The notes beneath the pieces were generated by a model. That model saw only the letters and a list, made by a program, of their open reading frames with translations, searched no databases and was not told where the DNA came from. Source: Gilliamella apis (GTDB taxonomy: Bacteria; Pseudomonadota; Gammaproteobacteria; Enterobacterales; Orbaceae). Taken from it: a stretch of DNA of 60,040 bases. Location: the NCBI RefSeq assembly GCF_002142155.1, contig NZ_NASD01000017.1, positions 1 through 60,040 on the forward strand, read 5' to 3'. The translations under genes and the position numbers were made by a program. Positions 10,090 to 19,550 of the stretch are shown here, one piece after another (the first letter of the stretch is position 1; each line of letters starts with the position of its first letter).

Positions 10090-11388
10090 ATGATCAAATT
10101 TGCTTCTCGCTTTTTGATAGCTTGTTTTGTTTTATTATCAACAATGATGGCTACAGCTGAAGTTAAGATTGTAATTACTGATGGCGTCAGTTCGGCCAAG
10201 CCAATTGCTGTCGTACCATTTAAATGGACTGGTAGCGGAGAGCCTCCCCAACTTGTAGATAATATTGTCGCATCTGACTTACGTAATAGTGGTAAATTTA
10301 ATCCTATTGACGTCGCAGCAATGCCACAAAAACCAACTACAGCATCAGAAGTTAATCCTGGCGTTTGGAGTAATATGGGTATTTCTGCTGTTGTAGTAGG
10401 ATCAATTCAACCAGATGTGTCGGGGAAATATCTTATAACTTATCAACTAATTGATACAGTTGATCGACCAGGTTCAGTATTAGCAGAAAACCAATTCTCT
10501 ATAGAGCAACGTTGGTTACGTTATGCCTCTCATACTGCAAGTGATGAAATCTTTGAAGCATTAACCGGTATTAGAGGTGCATTTAGAACACGTATTGCTT
10601 ATGTGGTAAAAAATAATAAAGGACCTTATACCCATGAATTGCGTGTATCAGATTATGATGGTTATGATCAAATTACAGTACATCGTTCTAAAGAGCCATT
10701 AATGTCGCCAACATGGTCTCCTGATGGTAAAAAATTAGCTTACGTAACTTTTGAAAGCGGCCGTTCTGCTCTAGTATTAAAGACTTTAGATAGTGGTGCA
10801 ATTGAAACTATTGCTTCATTCCCTCAACATAATGGTGCACCAGCATTTTCGCCTGATGGTAGTAAATTAGCTTTTGCTTTGTCAAAAGGGGGCAGTTTAA
10901 ATTTATATATGATGAATTTGAGTTCTAAAAAAATTACCCAAGTTACATCAGGACGTAGCAATGATACAGAACCTTCTTGGATGCCAGATAATCAGACCAT
11001 AGTTTATACCTCTGACCAGGCTGGACGTCCGCAACTTTATTCAATTAATATTGGTAGTGGAGCATCGCAAAGGGTAACTTGGGATAATACCCAAAATCAA
11101 AATGCTCGTGTATCTCCAGACGGCAAGTTTATTGCTGTAATTTCTACTAATAATGGTGAGCAACATATTACTCGATATGATGTAGAAACTAATACATATC
11201 AAAGATTAACCGATACTTTTTTAGATGAAACACCGAGTATTGCTCCAAATGGCACTATGATTATCTACAGTTCTTCACAAGGTTTGGGTACAATTTTAAA
11301 TCTTGTTTCTACTGATGGTAATTTTAAAGCAAGGTTACCAGCAACGGATGGGCAAGTGAAATTCCCTTCTTGGTCACCTTATTTATAA
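10090..11388 (+). CDS. tolB: Tol-Pal system beta-propeller protein TolB
   Basis: A periplasmic protein of about 432 residues (E. coli 430). A signal peptide (about 1-24, ending MATA) is followed by an alpha/beta N-terminal domain (about 25-150) and a six-bladed propeller with [33 protein letters not shown] and [13 protein letters not shown] repeats. It works in the trans-envelope Tol-Pal machine that constricts the outer membrane during division. The ATG at 10090 with AAGGA upstream starts exactly at the signal peptide; an in-frame GTG at 10060 adds ten residues and lacks a good site. pal and cpoB follow, but the inner-membrane motor genes tolQRA do not precede it. Confidence 0.95.
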   Translation: MIKFASRFLIACFVLLSTMMATAEVKIVITDGVSSAKPIAVVPFKWTGSGEPPQLVDNIVASDLRNSGKFNPIDVAAMPQKPTTASEVNPGVWSNMGISAVVVGSIQPDVSGKYLITYQLIDTVDRPGSVLAENQFSIEQRWLRYASHTASDEIFEALTGIRGAFRTRIAYVVKNNKGPYTHELRVSDYDGYDQITVHRSKEPLMSPTWSPDGKKLAYVTFESGRSALVLKTLDSGAIETIASFPQHNGAPAFSPDGSKLAFALSKGGSLNLYMMNLSSKKITQVTSGRSNDTEPSWMPDNQTIVYTSDQAGRPQLYSINIGSGASQRVTWDNTQNQNARVSPDGKFIAVISTNNGEQHITRYDVETNTYQRLTDTFLDETPSIAPNGTMIIYSSSQGLGTILNLVSTDGNFKARLPATDGQVKFPSWSPYL

Positions 11389-11557
11389 GAACGGCTAAAT
11401 TTTAGGCAATAATGACATTATTAAAATTGTGTAAATGTTAAGGTCGTTATAATATATACTTCTAATCTTTCTAGTTAGTAACCGTGCGTTACTTTGAAGT
11501 TGGTTAGATGTATAAAAAAATAAGTAAAATTTATTTAAAAACAAAGGAGTTAATACA

Positions 11558-12031
11558 ATGCAATTTTCTAAATTTCTTAAAGTAGCCGCGGTTGCTTTAC
11601 CATTAATCGCTGTAACTGCATGTTCATCAAACAGTAGCAGTAAAGCAGGCGGTAACGGTGCTTTATCAAAAGAAGCTTTAGAGCAACTTCAAAAACTACA
11701 ACAAATTAACACTGTTTATTTTGATTATGATAAATACAATGTTAAATCAGAATATGAAACATTGTTAAATGCACATGCTGTATTTATTCGTTCAACTAAC
11801 TTAAATGTTGTTATTGAAGGTCATGCCGATGAGCGTGGTACTCCAGAATATAATATCGCTTTAGGTGAACGTCGTGCATCAGCAGTTAAATCTTACCTAC
11901 AAGGTAATGGTGTTTCTGGTGAACAATTATCAATCGTTTCTTATGGTAAAGAAAAACCAGCAGTATTAGGTCACAACGAAGCAGCTTATGCTAAAAACCG
12001 TCGTGCAGTAGTTACTTACGCTGGATACTAA
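11558..12031 (+). CDS. pal: Peptidoglycan-associated lipoprotein Pal
   Basis: A 157-residue outer-membrane lipoprotein. The lipobox region IAVTACSS puts the lipidated Cys at residue 22. A short Ser/Gly linker leads to an OmpA-like domain with [14 protein letters not shown] (about 55-68) and the peptidoglycan-binding block [20 protein letters not shown] (about 88-107). It tethers the outer membrane to the wall and partners TolB. AAAGGAG precedes the ATG. A 169-bp gap separates it from tolB, so it may have its own promoter, and a strong terminator follows. Confidence 0.97.
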   Translation: MQFSKFLKVAAVALPLIAVTACSSNSSSKAGGNGALSKEALEQLQKLQQINTVYFDYDKYNVKSEYETLLNAHAVFIRSTNLNVVIEGHADERGTPEYNIALGERRASAVKSYLQGNGVSGEQLSIVSYGKEKPAVLGHNEAAYAKNRRAVVTYAGY

Positions 12032-12043
12032 TCCCATCTAATG

Positions 12044-12069
12044 ACGGCTGAATCATCAGCCGTTTTTTA
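12044..12069 (+). terminator. Rho-independent terminator after pal
   Basis: ACGGCTGA (12044-12051) pairs with TCAGCCGT (12056-12063) around the loop ATCA and runs into a T tract. It separates pal from cpoB, which must therefore depend on read-through or on a promoter of its own. Confidence 0.88.
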
Positions 12070-12099
12070 TTTCCAATGTTCACGTTGAGTTTATATAAT

Positions 12100-12831
12100 A
12101 TGTATAAAAAAATAATCACATTGTCCTTATTTCTTTTGTTTGCTGGTTATGGTTGTGCTGCTGGTAGTTCTGATGTTGATAGAACAATACAAGCTCAAGG
12201 GCAGTTAATCATTCAGAATCAACAAAAAATTAGTGATCTACAATCTGATTTAGATACACTTCGTGGCCAATTAGAAGAAACAAGGCACCAACTTAATCAA
12301 ACTATTGAACGTCAAAAAATGATTTTGCAGGAAATGGCTAATGGTACAGGTTTCTCCGCAAGTAATTCCAATACAGGATCACAAGAAAACAGTTCTGATT
12401 CGGTTGCGAGTCCTGAACAATCATCTTCAGAACTATCTGGATGGTCGACATCGGGAGATGATAAAGCTGATTATAATTTTGTCATGCAATTTATCAATGA
12501 TGACAAACAAAGTGACAATGCTATTGTTGCCTTCCAAAATTTCTTAAAAGCTTATCCAAAGACCAACTATCGTGCAAATGTTAACTATTGGCTTGGTCAA
12601 CTTTGCTATAAAAAAGGTAAAAAAGATGATGCTTCATTCTATTATGCAACAGTAGTAAAAGATTTTCCTTCTTCACCAAAAGCTGCAGATAGTCTTTATA
12701 AAGTAGGTGTTATCTTACTTGATAAAGGTGATAAAAAGAATGCTAAAGCTGTTTTTCAACAAGTGGTAAATAAATACGCTAAAGATAAAAATGCAGTTGA
12801 GCAAGCAAATAAAAAGCTATCATCGCTGTAA
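12100..12831 (+). CDS. cpoB: Cell division coordinator CpoB (YbgF)
   Basis: A periplasmic protein of about 243 residues (E. coli CpoB 263). A signal peptide (MYKKIITLSLFLLFAGYGCA) is followed by a Gln-rich coiled coil (about 35-85) that in E. coli trimerises and binds TolA. A Ser-rich linker leads to a TPR domain with YWLGQLCYKKGKKDDA (about 168-183) and KVGVILLDKGDKKNAK. It coordinates PBP1B activity with Tol-driven constriction; mrcB is in this same window. The ATG at 12100 gives a clean signal peptide; the ATG at 12076 adds eight residues and has no ribosome binding site. The Cys near residue 20 could in principle be lipidated, but the surrounding sequence is not a good lipobox. Confidence 0.92.
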   Translation: MYKKIITLSLFLLFAGYGCAAGSSDVDRTIQAQGQLIIQNQQKISDLQSDLDTLRGQLEETRHQLNQTIERQKMILQEMANGTGFSASNSNTGSQENSSDSVASPEQSSSELSGWSTSGDDKADYNFVMQFINDDKQSDNAIVAFQNFLKAYPKTNYRANVNYWLGQLCYKKGKKDDASFYYATVVKDFPSSPKAADSLYKVGVILLDKGDKKNAKAVFQQVVNKYAKDKNAVEQANKKLSSL

Positions 12832-12872
12832 CAAAGTGTATAAATAACCAGCTATCGAATAAAAATAGCAAT

Positions 12873-12891
12873 AAAAGGGTTGCGCCTTTTT
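12873..12891 (+). terminator. Weak terminator after cpoB
   Basis: AAAAGG (12873-12878) pairs with CCTTTT after the loop GTTGCG, ending in a short T run about 40 bp past the cpoB stop codon. The stem has only two G-C pairs, so the call is tentative. Confidence 0.45.
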
Positions 12892-12966
12892 ACAATTCTA
12901 AGTATTATAGCAACCCGAAATTGCTTGAAACACAAAGTAATTTAACAAGAATTATCTTATCAAAAT

Positions 12967-13042
12967 GGGTTGTTAGCTCAGTCGGTAGAGCAGCGGACTT
13001 TTAATCCGTTTGTCGAGCGTTCGAATCGCTCACGACCCACCA
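12967..13042 (+). tRNA. tRNA-Lys (TTT)
   Basis: A 76-nt cloverleaf from GGGTTGTTAGCTCAG to an encoded CCA. The anticodon stem-loop CGGACTTTTAATCCG carries TTT, the T loop is CGTTCGAATCG and the acceptor arm is GGGTTGT/ACGACCC with one G-U pair. It is the only tRNA in the cpoB-acnA interval and directly precedes a truncated receptor gene. Confidence 0.97.
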
Positions 13043-13095
13043 CCACTTTTTCATCAATATAAAAAACAACTCAAATAAAATTAATAGATAAAGCG

Positions 13096-13965
13096 ATGAG
13101 AACGCTAGCGTTTAAAGGATTATATTGGCAAGATCTCATCAGTTTCACTGAACAATGGAAATTACTAGCAGGATTACGTTATGATAAGTATGAGTTTGCT
13201 TCGGATAATAAATTAAATCAACAAAGTCGTTCTTATGATGGTCACTCTTTAAGTCCACGGATAGGATTAATTTGGCAGCCGATAGAGTCACAAAGTTTTT
13301 ATGCTTCTTATAGTAAAAATTTTGCACCCTATGGTGGTCGAGGCATGATAACTATTGCTACTGATTCTAAGACGGTCTATGATGACAAACCTCAATATTC
13401 ACGCCAGTATGAAGTAGGGATTAAGAGTGATTGGTTTAATGATAAGCTATCTTCTCAAATCGCCCTCTATGACCTTGAACTGTATAATGTTCGTTATCAA
13501 CCAGATGCCGTCAATGACCCTTATAATTGGCAGGTTAGAGGTAGTGATCGAAGCCAAGGTATAGAATTAAGTGCAATAGGACAATTGAGTAAAAATTGGT
13601 ATATCAATAGTGGTGTTGGTTATCAACAGGCTAAAGTTCATAAAGATAAAAAAACACCTGATAATAAAGGTAAGTATTTATCTAACACAGCCAAACATAG
13701 TGGTCATATTGGTGTTCGTTATTTACCTTACGAAAATTGGTTTACCGAAGTCGAATTTAATTATAAAGGCTCGATGTATAACGATGATAAAAATCTGGTT
13801 AAGCGTTCAGGTTATGGAACATGGAATGCGGCTGTAGGTTATCAAACACGATCTGTTGATGTAACTTTAGCAGTAACTAATTTATTGGGTAAAGAGTATT
13901 GGCGATCAAGTAGTATGCCGGGAACACCTAGAGCTTTCTTACTAACTGCTAGTTATAAATTATAA
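13096..13965 (+). pseudogene. TonB-dependent receptor, C-terminal barrel fragment
   Basis: The 289-residue reading frame is the C-terminal part of a TonB-dependent siderophore-type outer-membrane receptor. It has barrel strands such as GLYWQDLISFTEQWKLLAGL (residues 9-28), SPRIGLIWQPIESQSFYASYS (cut here to its core GLIWQP...SFYASYS), and the terminal RAFLLTASYKL ending in an aromatic-rich strand as barrels do. Complete members have about 700 residues with a signal peptide, TonB box and plug domain; none of these is present. In-frame stop codons occur just upstream, and tRNA-Lys ends 53 bp before the ATG. I read it as a 5'-deleted gene, very likely non-functional. The remaining frame is uninterrupted, so the loss may be recent. 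Confidence 0.85.
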
Positions 13966-14014
13966 TTGTTAATAAGAATTTGTCAGAGCTAAATTAGGTT
14001 TTGATACATTAAAG

Positions 14015-14036
14015 AGGGAATAGTATTCCCTTTTTT
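14015..14036 (+). terminator. Terminator after the receptor fragment
   Basis: AGGGAA and TTCCCT form a stem around TAGTA and run into TTTTTT, 50 bp past the receptor fragment's stop codon. It probably terminated the once-complete receptor gene. Confidence 0.8.
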
Positions 14037-14173
14037 AATTATTCTTATCTTTTAACGACTGATTAAATAATTCTGAGCAACTAATTTGAATAATGAGGTT
14101 AATGTTAACAAACTCAAAATAAAATTTAGATGTAGCAAAAAATCATTTATTAATATCAAAAAACATCTTTATT

Positions 14174-14215
14174 TTGCTATTTTATGGCTTAAAAATCCCT
14201 CTCCTCAAAATTTTT
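14174..14215. repeat. Intergenic element, copy A
   Basis: This copy and 51282-51325 share TTGCTA, an AAAAA-CCC block and an identical 14-mer TCCTCAAAATTTTT in the same order. Each ends about 270-276 bp upstream of a plus-strand operon start (acnA here, yejA there). The function is unknown; a shared regulatory site or a small dispersed repeat is possible. Confidence 0.4.
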
Positions 14216-14297
14216 ACATTATTTTTACTTATACAATTTGCTAATTTTGAATTTTCTTTAATGTGCATAATATTTAATATTCCGCTAGTATAGAATT

Positions 14298-14327
14298 TGT
14301 ACTAGTTAACAAGTCTAAACTAATTAC
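14298..14327 (+). promoter_or_regulatory. TrpR-operator-like site over a weak promoter
   Basis: GTACTAGTTAACAAGTCT (14300-14317) matches the E. coli trp operator palindrome GTACTAGTTAACTAGTAC at 15 of 18 positions; the left half is perfect. It overlaps a possible -35 TTGTAC (14298-14303) and -10 TAATTA (14322-14327) with an 18-bp spacer. The site is about 175 bp before acnA. It is a sequence resemblance only, and whether this genome has TrpR is not known from the window. Confidence 0.25.
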
Positions 14328-14490
14328 TACTAATAATATTGATATCAGCAATTACGTTAGGATTGCATAAAATAAAAACAATGCTATATTATATGAATAA
14401 TTAATCAAAAAAATAGAATAAATATTCAATTATTGTGCTTGTGAATAGAGCTTTAAAGGATATTATAATATCAGCAATGGGAGCTTCATT

Positions 14491-16755
14491 ATGGTTTTCG
14501 ATATTGATTTAATAAAAGATATTTATCAAAGTTATCCACAAAAAATTGATGTTATCCGCCAGAAAATTGGAAAACCATTAACATTGACGGAAAAAATTCT
14601 CTATGCTCATCTGGCTGAAGGAGAGGAACTTAAAGCTTATAAACGAGGGGAAGATTATGTAAATTTCTCCCCCGATCGTGTCGCGATGCAAGATGCAACC
14701 GCGCAGATGGCACTATTGCAGTTAATGAATTCAGGCCGTAAACGAGTTGCAGTTCCATCAACAGTCCACTGTGATCACCTTATCCAAGCTTATAAAAATG
14801 CCCATGACGATCTGATTGTAGCTGAAAGTAACAACCACGAAGTTTATCAATTCTTACGCGATGTTTCGAATAAATATGGCATCGGATTTTGGAAACCTGA
14901 TGCAGGTATCATTCACCAAGTGGTACTGGAGAATTATGCCTTTCCTGGTGGCATGATGATTGGTACCGATTCACATACCCCTAATGCAGGTGGTTTATCC
15001 ATGATTGCAATTGGTGTTGGTGGTGCTGATGCTGTTGATGTAATGGCTGGTATGCCATGGGAACTGAAAATGCCAAAAATTATTGGCGTAAAATTGATTG
15101 GCAAATTATCGGGTTGGGCATCACCAAAAGATGTCATTTTAAAACTAGCCGGTATCTTAACAGTTAAAGGTGGTACTAATTCTATTATTGAATATTTTGG
15201 TGAAGGTACTGAGTCATTATCTGCCACCGGTAAAGCAACAATTTGTAATATGGGGGCAGAAGTGGGAGCAACGACTTCAATCTTCCCTTATAGTAAAAAA
15301 TCTGCTGATTATTTGAGTATGACAGGTCGTCAAGAAGTGGTTGATTTAGCCAATACGTTAACTGATTGTTTCAATCCTGATAAAGCGGTATTAGAACAAC
15401 CTGAAAATTATTACGACCAAGTTATCGAGATTAACTTATCGACGTTAGAACCTTATGTAAATGGTCCATTTACACCTGACTTAGCTTATCCAATTTCCCA
15501 GCTTGCCTCTGCTGTTAAGGAACATGATTATCCTGATAATATGGAAGTTGGACTTATTGGATCATGCACTAACTCTTCTTACGAAGATATGATGCGCGCA
15601 GCTTCAGTGATTGATAACGCCAATAAGTTAGGTTTGAAAGTAAATGCCAAATTAATTATCAATCCTGGTTCAGAGCAAGTTAAATATACTTCAAAACGAG
15701 ATGGTATTTTAAGTCGTTTTGAACAAGCTGGTGCAGCTATTATGGCTAATGCATGTGGGCCTTGTATTGGGCAATGGCGTCGTGATGATGTTGCCGATGA
15801 ACACAAAAATTCGATTGTTACTTCGTTCAATCGTAATTTCGCTAAACGTAATGATGGTAGCCCAAACACTTATGCATTTGTTTGTTCACCAGAAATTGTA
15901 GTAGCGCTATCAATTGCTGGTAAATTAAGTTTTAATCCATTAACCGACAATCTCATCAATGATAAAGGTGAAAAAGTGAAACTCCCTGAACCCATCGGCG
16001 ATGAGTTACCAAGACAAGGATTTGCTGTCGATGATGCCGGTTATATTGAGCCGATGGCTGATGGTAGTTTAGTTGAAGTTCGTATTGCACCTAATTCAGA
16101 ACGGTTGCAACAGCTGTTACCTTTCTCACCTTGGGATGGTAAAGATATTCTTTCGCAACCATTATTGATTAAAGCAACCGGTAAATGTACCACTGACCAT
16201 ATTTCAATGGCCGGTAACTGGTTAAAATTTCGTGGTCATTTAGATAATATTTCCAATAATATGTTAATTGGTGCGGTTAATGCTTTTAACCAGAAAACCA
16301 ACAGTGTGTTGGATGCACAAACTGGCGATTATGTTGAAGTCCCTGCGTTGGCTCGTAAATTAAAAGCACAAGGAGTCGGCTCAATAGTCGTTGCTGAAGA
16401 GAATTACGGTGAAGGTTCGTCAAGGGAGCATGCCGCAATGGAGCCGCGCTTTTTAAATGTTAAAGCAATTGTGGTTAAATCGTTTGCGCGTATTCATGAA
16501 ACTAATCTGAAAAAACAAGGCATGCTTGCATTAACCTTTGTTAACAAAGATGACTATGACAAGATTCGGGAAGATGATCAAATTAGCATTACTGGACTTT
16601 GCGATTTTGCACCGGGTAAAAATTTGACATTAACTCTTCATCATCGTGATGGTAGTCAAGATTTTTTTGCAGTAGCGCATACTTATAATCAAGCACAAAT
16701 TGAGTGGTTCAAAGCGGGTAGCGCATTGAATAAGTTAAAAGAAGAATTTAAATAA
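14491..16755 (+). CDS. Aconitate hydratase, mitochondrial type
   Basis: A 754-residue aconitase interconverting citrate and isocitrate. The [4Fe-4S] ligands are seen in [12 protein letters not shown] (about 353-364) and [10 protein letters not shown] (about 417-426), and the swivel domain has [14 protein letters not shown] (about 642-655). The length and order match mitochondrial-type aconitase (about 750-780), not E. coli AcnA (891) or AcnB (865). This subfamily is unusual in gammaproteobacteria; it is described in Bacteroides fragilis, where the gene lies with icd and gltA. Here icd follows after 21 bp and citrate synthase next, the same trio, suggesting operon-level transfer. The enzyme supplies isocitrate for 2-oxoglutarate and glutamate synthesis. 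Confidence 0.93.
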   Translation: MVFDIDLIKDIYQSYPQKIDVIRQKIGKPLTLTEKILYAHLAEGEELKAYKRGEDYVNFSPDRVAMQDATAQMALLQLMNSGRKRVAVPSTVHCDHLIQAYKNAHDDLIVAESNNHEVYQFLRDVSNKYGIGFWKPDAGIIHQVVLENYAFPGGMMIGTDSHTPNAGGLSMIAIGVGGADAVDVMAGMPWELKMPKIIGVKLIGKLSGWASPKDVILKLAGILTVKGGTNSIIEYFGEGTESLSATGKATICNMGAEVGATTSIFPYSKKSADYLSMTGRQEVVDLANTLTDCFNPDKAVLEQPENYYDQVIEINLSTLEPYVNGPFTPDLAYPISQLASAVKEHDYPDNMEVGLIGSCTNSSYEDMMRAASVIDNANKLGLKVNAKLIINPGSEQVKYTSKRDGILSRFEQAGAAIMANACGPCIGQWRRDDVADEHKNSIVTSFNRNFAKRNDGSPNTYAFVCSPEIVVALSIAGKLSFNPLTDNLINDKGEKVKLPEPIGDELPRQGFAVDDAGYIEPMADGSLVEVRIAPNSERLQQLLPFSPWDGKDILSQPLLIKATGKCTTDHISMAGNWLKFRGHLDNISNNMLIGAVNAFNQKTNSVLDAQTGDYVEVPALARKLKAQGVGSIVVAEENYGEGSSREHAAMEPRFLNVKAIVVKSFARIHETNLKKQGMLALTFVNKDDYDKIREDDQISITGLCDFAPGKNLTLTLHHRDGSQDFFAVAHTYNQAQIEWFKAGSALNKLKEEFK

Positions 16756-16776
16756 GAAATAAGAGGAAGAGACAAT

Positions 16777-18039
16777 ATGAATCAGCAAGTTTCAATTGAA
16801 AATGGACAATTAGTCGTTCCAAATCATCCAACGATTCCTTTTATTGAAGGCGATGGTGTTGGCAAAGAGATTTGGCATGCTGCTCAAACCATTTTTGATA
16901 AAGCAGTTGAAAAGGCTTATCAAGGCAAACGTAGTGTTCAATGGAAAGAGGTACTTGCTGGTAAAAAGTCGTTTAATGCAAATGGATCATGGTTACCGCA
17001 AGAGACTATGGATGCCTTCAAACATTATCTTATCGGTATTAAAGGACCATTAATGACACCTGTTGGCGGTGGGATCCGCTCACTCAATGTTGCTTTGCGT
17101 CAAGAGTTAGATCTTTATGTCTGTTTGCGTCCAGTGCGTTGGTTTAAAGGTGTTGAATCACCGTTAAAGCACCCAGAAAAAGTCAGTATGACTATTTTTC
17201 GTGAAAATACTGAAGACATTTATGCCGGGATTGAATGGCAACAAGGTACAGCTGAAGCTGAAAAGTTTTATCATTTTTTAGCTGACCAGATGAAAGTGAC
17301 CAAAGTCCGTTTTCCTAATACTTCGGCTTTCGGGGTTAAACCTGTCTCTATTGAGGGATCTGAACGTTTAATCCGAGCAGCAATTAACTATGCATTACAA
17401 CATAAATTACCATCGGTTACATTAGTTCATAAAGGTAATATTATGAAATTCACAGAAGGTGGATTTAAGCAATGGGGTTATGAACTTGCGGAAAGAGAAT
17501 TTACTGACGTAGTGTTCACCATGAATCAATATGCCAAAATTCAAAAAGCCGAAGGTAAGGCAGCAGCTGAACAAGCATTACAAGCTGCGAAATCAGCCGG
17601 TAAATTAATTATAAAAGATGTGATTTGTGATGCATTTTTACAAAATACCTTGTTAAAACCCGAGGATTATTCGGTTGTTGCGACATTAAACCTTAATGGT
17701 GATTATGTTTCTGATCAGCTGGCTGCAATGGTTGGGGGTATTGGAATTGCACCGGGCGCCAATATTAATTATTTAACCGGACATGCTATATTCGAAGCGA
17801 CTCATGGTACCGCTCCTGATATTGCTGGCCAAAATCAGGCCAATCCATCATCACTTTTATTATCTGGCGTGATGATGTTTGAATATTTAGGATGGCATGA
17901 AGTTGGGCAACTAATTACTAATGCAATGGAAAGCTTATTTCAATCAGGCAAAGCAACTGCAGATTTAGCGCGCTTTATGCAAAATGGGCAACCATTATCA
18001 ACAACCCAATTTACTCAAGCCGTTATCGATAATTTATAA
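16777..18039 (+). CDS. icd: Isocitrate dehydrogenase, predicted NAD-linked
   Basis: A 420-residue homodimeric-type isocitrate dehydrogenase (E. coli 416). Substrate residues are in [18 protein letters not shown] (Ser102 equals E. coli Ser113, the AceK phosphorylation site), with [13 protein letters not shown] (142-154) and [17 protein letters not shown]. The cofactor loop reads [16 protein letters not shown]: Asp348, Ile349 and Ala355 replace E. coli Lys344, Tyr345 and Val351, which bind the 2'-phosphate of NADP; Tyr391 is also replaced, by Ala, while Arg395 is kept. Asp-Ile-Ala are the residues introduced when E. coli Icd was engineered to prefer NAD. So the enzyme probably makes NADH. It lies between aconitase and citrate synthase in one operon. 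Confidence 0.93.
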   Translation: MNQQVSIENGQLVVPNHPTIPFIEGDGVGKEIWHAAQTIFDKAVEKAYQGKRSVQWKEVLAGKKSFNANGSWLPQETMDAFKHYLIGIKGPLMTPVGGGIRSLNVALRQELDLYVCLRPVRWFKGVESPLKHPEKVSMTIFRENTEDIYAGIEWQQGTAEAEKFYHFLADQMKVTKVRFPNTSAFGVKPVSIEGSERLIRAAINYALQHKLPSVTLVHKGNIMKFTEGGFKQWGYELAEREFTDVVFTMNQYAKIQKAEGKAAAEQALQAAKSAGKLIIKDVICDAFLQNTLLKPEDYSVVATLNLNGDYVSDQLAAMVGGIGIAPGANINYLTGHAIFEATHGTAPDIAGQNQANPSSLLLSGVMMFEYLGWHEVGQLITNAMESLFQSGKATADLARFMQNGQPLSTTQFTQAVIDNL

Positions 18040-18056
18040 TTCAAAGGGGATGGTTA

Positions 18057-19412
18057 ATGAAAGAAAAGTTCTTAGTTTATAAATTATCGGAAACCATTAA
18101 AAATACCAGTAAAATTGAATCTCAGCTATTCGAACAATTTAATGTAAAACGTGGATTACGTAATGCTGACCATACCGGTGTATTAGTTGGGTTAACCAAA
18201 ATTGGTGATGTATTAGGTTATGAACGCTTAGATGATGGTTCATTGAAACCCATTGCGGGTAAATTATTGTATCGTGGTATCGATATTGAAGAATTAGTAC
18301 ATAATGCACAAAAAGAACAACGTACAGGTTTCGAAGAGACTATTTATTTACTCTTATCTGGTTCTTTGCCCGATAAAGAAGAATTACGTGATTTCTCACG
18401 TTTACTTTGTGAATCAATGGCATTAGAAAAGCAAACCAAGATTGCAATTATGGAGCTTGAAGGGCACGATGTAATGAACATTTTGGCTAGAACTGTTCTT
18501 GAAATGTACACTTATGATCCTGAGCCTGACGATACCTCACGTGATAATTTAATGCGTCAATCCATAGATCTGATTGCTAAATTTCCAGCTATTATTGCGT
18601 ATGCTTATAATATGTTAAGTCATAGCGCTAAAGGTAAATCCTTACATATTCGCCATCCTCATGAGGATTTTTCAATTGCGGAAAATTTTCTTTATATGAT
18701 GAAAGGGTCAGGAGGATATACAGAGTTAGATGTAAGAGTGCTTGATTTAGCCATGATAATTCATGCCGAGCATGGTGGTGGGAATAACTCAACTTTTACT
18801 GTTCGAGTAACGAGCTCAACGGGTACTGATACTTACTCATCGATTGCCGCTGGGATTGGTTCATTGAAAGGCCCATTACATGGCGGAGCAAATTTACAAG
18901 TCGGAAAAATGCTTAAACATCTTGCTGAAGAGATTAAAAATTGGACTGACGTGAATGAAATTGATGCTTATTTACAACGTATTTTAAATAAAGAGGTCTT
19001 TGATCAAAAAGGGCTAATTTATGGTATTGGTCATGCTGTTTATACGGTATCAGATCCACGGGCAATGTTACTAAAAGAGATGGCATATAAACTCGCTCAA
19101 GAAAAAGGCCGTGAAAAAGAGTATAACTTCTTAAATTTATTAGAAGAACGAGCTATTCATGCGGTGGTGAATCGTAAAAATGCCCGAACCAAAAAACAAG
19201 TTTGTGCCAATGTTGATTTTTACTCTGGGTTTGTTTACGACATGATTGGTTTACCTAAAGAAGTTTATACTCCTCTATTTGCTATGTCGCGAATTGTTGG
19301 TTGGTGTGCTCATCGCATTGAAGAACTCAATTTTGATGATCGTCGAATTATCCGTCCGGCCTATAAAAATATTGGCCAACTTATGTCATTTACTCCTTTA
19401 AAAGATCGTTAG
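18057..19412 (+). CDS. Citrate synthase
   Basis: A 451-residue citrate synthase that condenses acetyl-CoA and oxaloacetate. Conserved blocks are LLYRGIDIEELV (about 69-80), IIHAEHGGGNNSTFTVRV (about 235-252), GPLHGGANLQV (about 277-287) and YGIGHAVYTVSDPRA (about 320-334), which contains an active-site His. The protein resembles the roughly 450-residue citrate synthases of Bacteroidetes and Firmicutes more than the 427-residue hexameric GltA of E. coli, judged by length and by the N-terminal extension with its GVLVGLTKIGDVLGY segment. It completes the oxidative branch operon after icd (17-bp gap, GGGG near the start). A hairpin without a T run follows. 2-Methylcitrate synthase activity cannot be excluded, but the neighbours favour citrate. 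Confidence 0.92.
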   Translation: MKEKFLVYKLSETIKNTSKIESQLFEQFNVKRGLRNADHTGVLVGLTKIGDVLGYERLDDGSLKPIAGKLLYRGIDIEELVHNAQKEQRTGFEETIYLLLSGSLPDKEELRDFSRLLCESMALEKQTKIAIMELEGHDVMNILARTVLEMYTYDPEPDDTSRDNLMRQSIDLIAKFPAIIAYAYNMLSHSAKGKSLHIRHPHEDFSIAENFLYMMKGSGGYTELDVRVLDLAMIIHAEHGGGNNSTFTVRVTSSTGTDTYSSIAAGIGSLKGPLHGGANLQVGKMLKHLAEEIKNWTDVNEIDAYLQRILNKEVFDQKGLIYGIGHAVYTVSDPRAMLLKEMAYKLAQEKGREKEYNFLNLLEERAIHAVVNRKNARTKKQVCANVDFYSGFVYDMIGLPKEVYTPLFAMSRIVGWCAHRIEELNFDDRRIIRPAYKNIGQLMSFTPLKDR

Positions 19413-19418
19413 TTTATT

Positions 19419-19442
19419 TACCGTCAGTATTTCCTGACGGTA
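19419..19442 (+). terminator. Hairpin after citrate synthase
   Basis: TACCGTCAG (19419-19427) pairs perfectly with CTGACGGTA (19434-19442) just after the stop codon. There is no T tract, so it may stabilise the 3' end of the mRNA rather than terminate intrinsically. Confidence 0.5.
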
Positions 19443-19550
19443 GCTGCTAAAAATATTGCTTATTAAAAAATCGTGGTGATTTAGAACAATAGTTTGTAGA
19501 CTATGCCTAATTAATCGTTTTTGGCTATGTACTTTGTACATAAATTATAT

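Larger units (their letters stand above)
13966..14490. other. Intergenic region before the aconitase operon
   Basis: These 525 bp contain no supportable gene. They hold a terminator (14015-14036), one copy of a short element also found upstream of yejA (14174-14215), and a sequence resembling a TrpR operator over a weak promoter (14298-14327). The rest is AT-rich. Confidence 0.6.
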
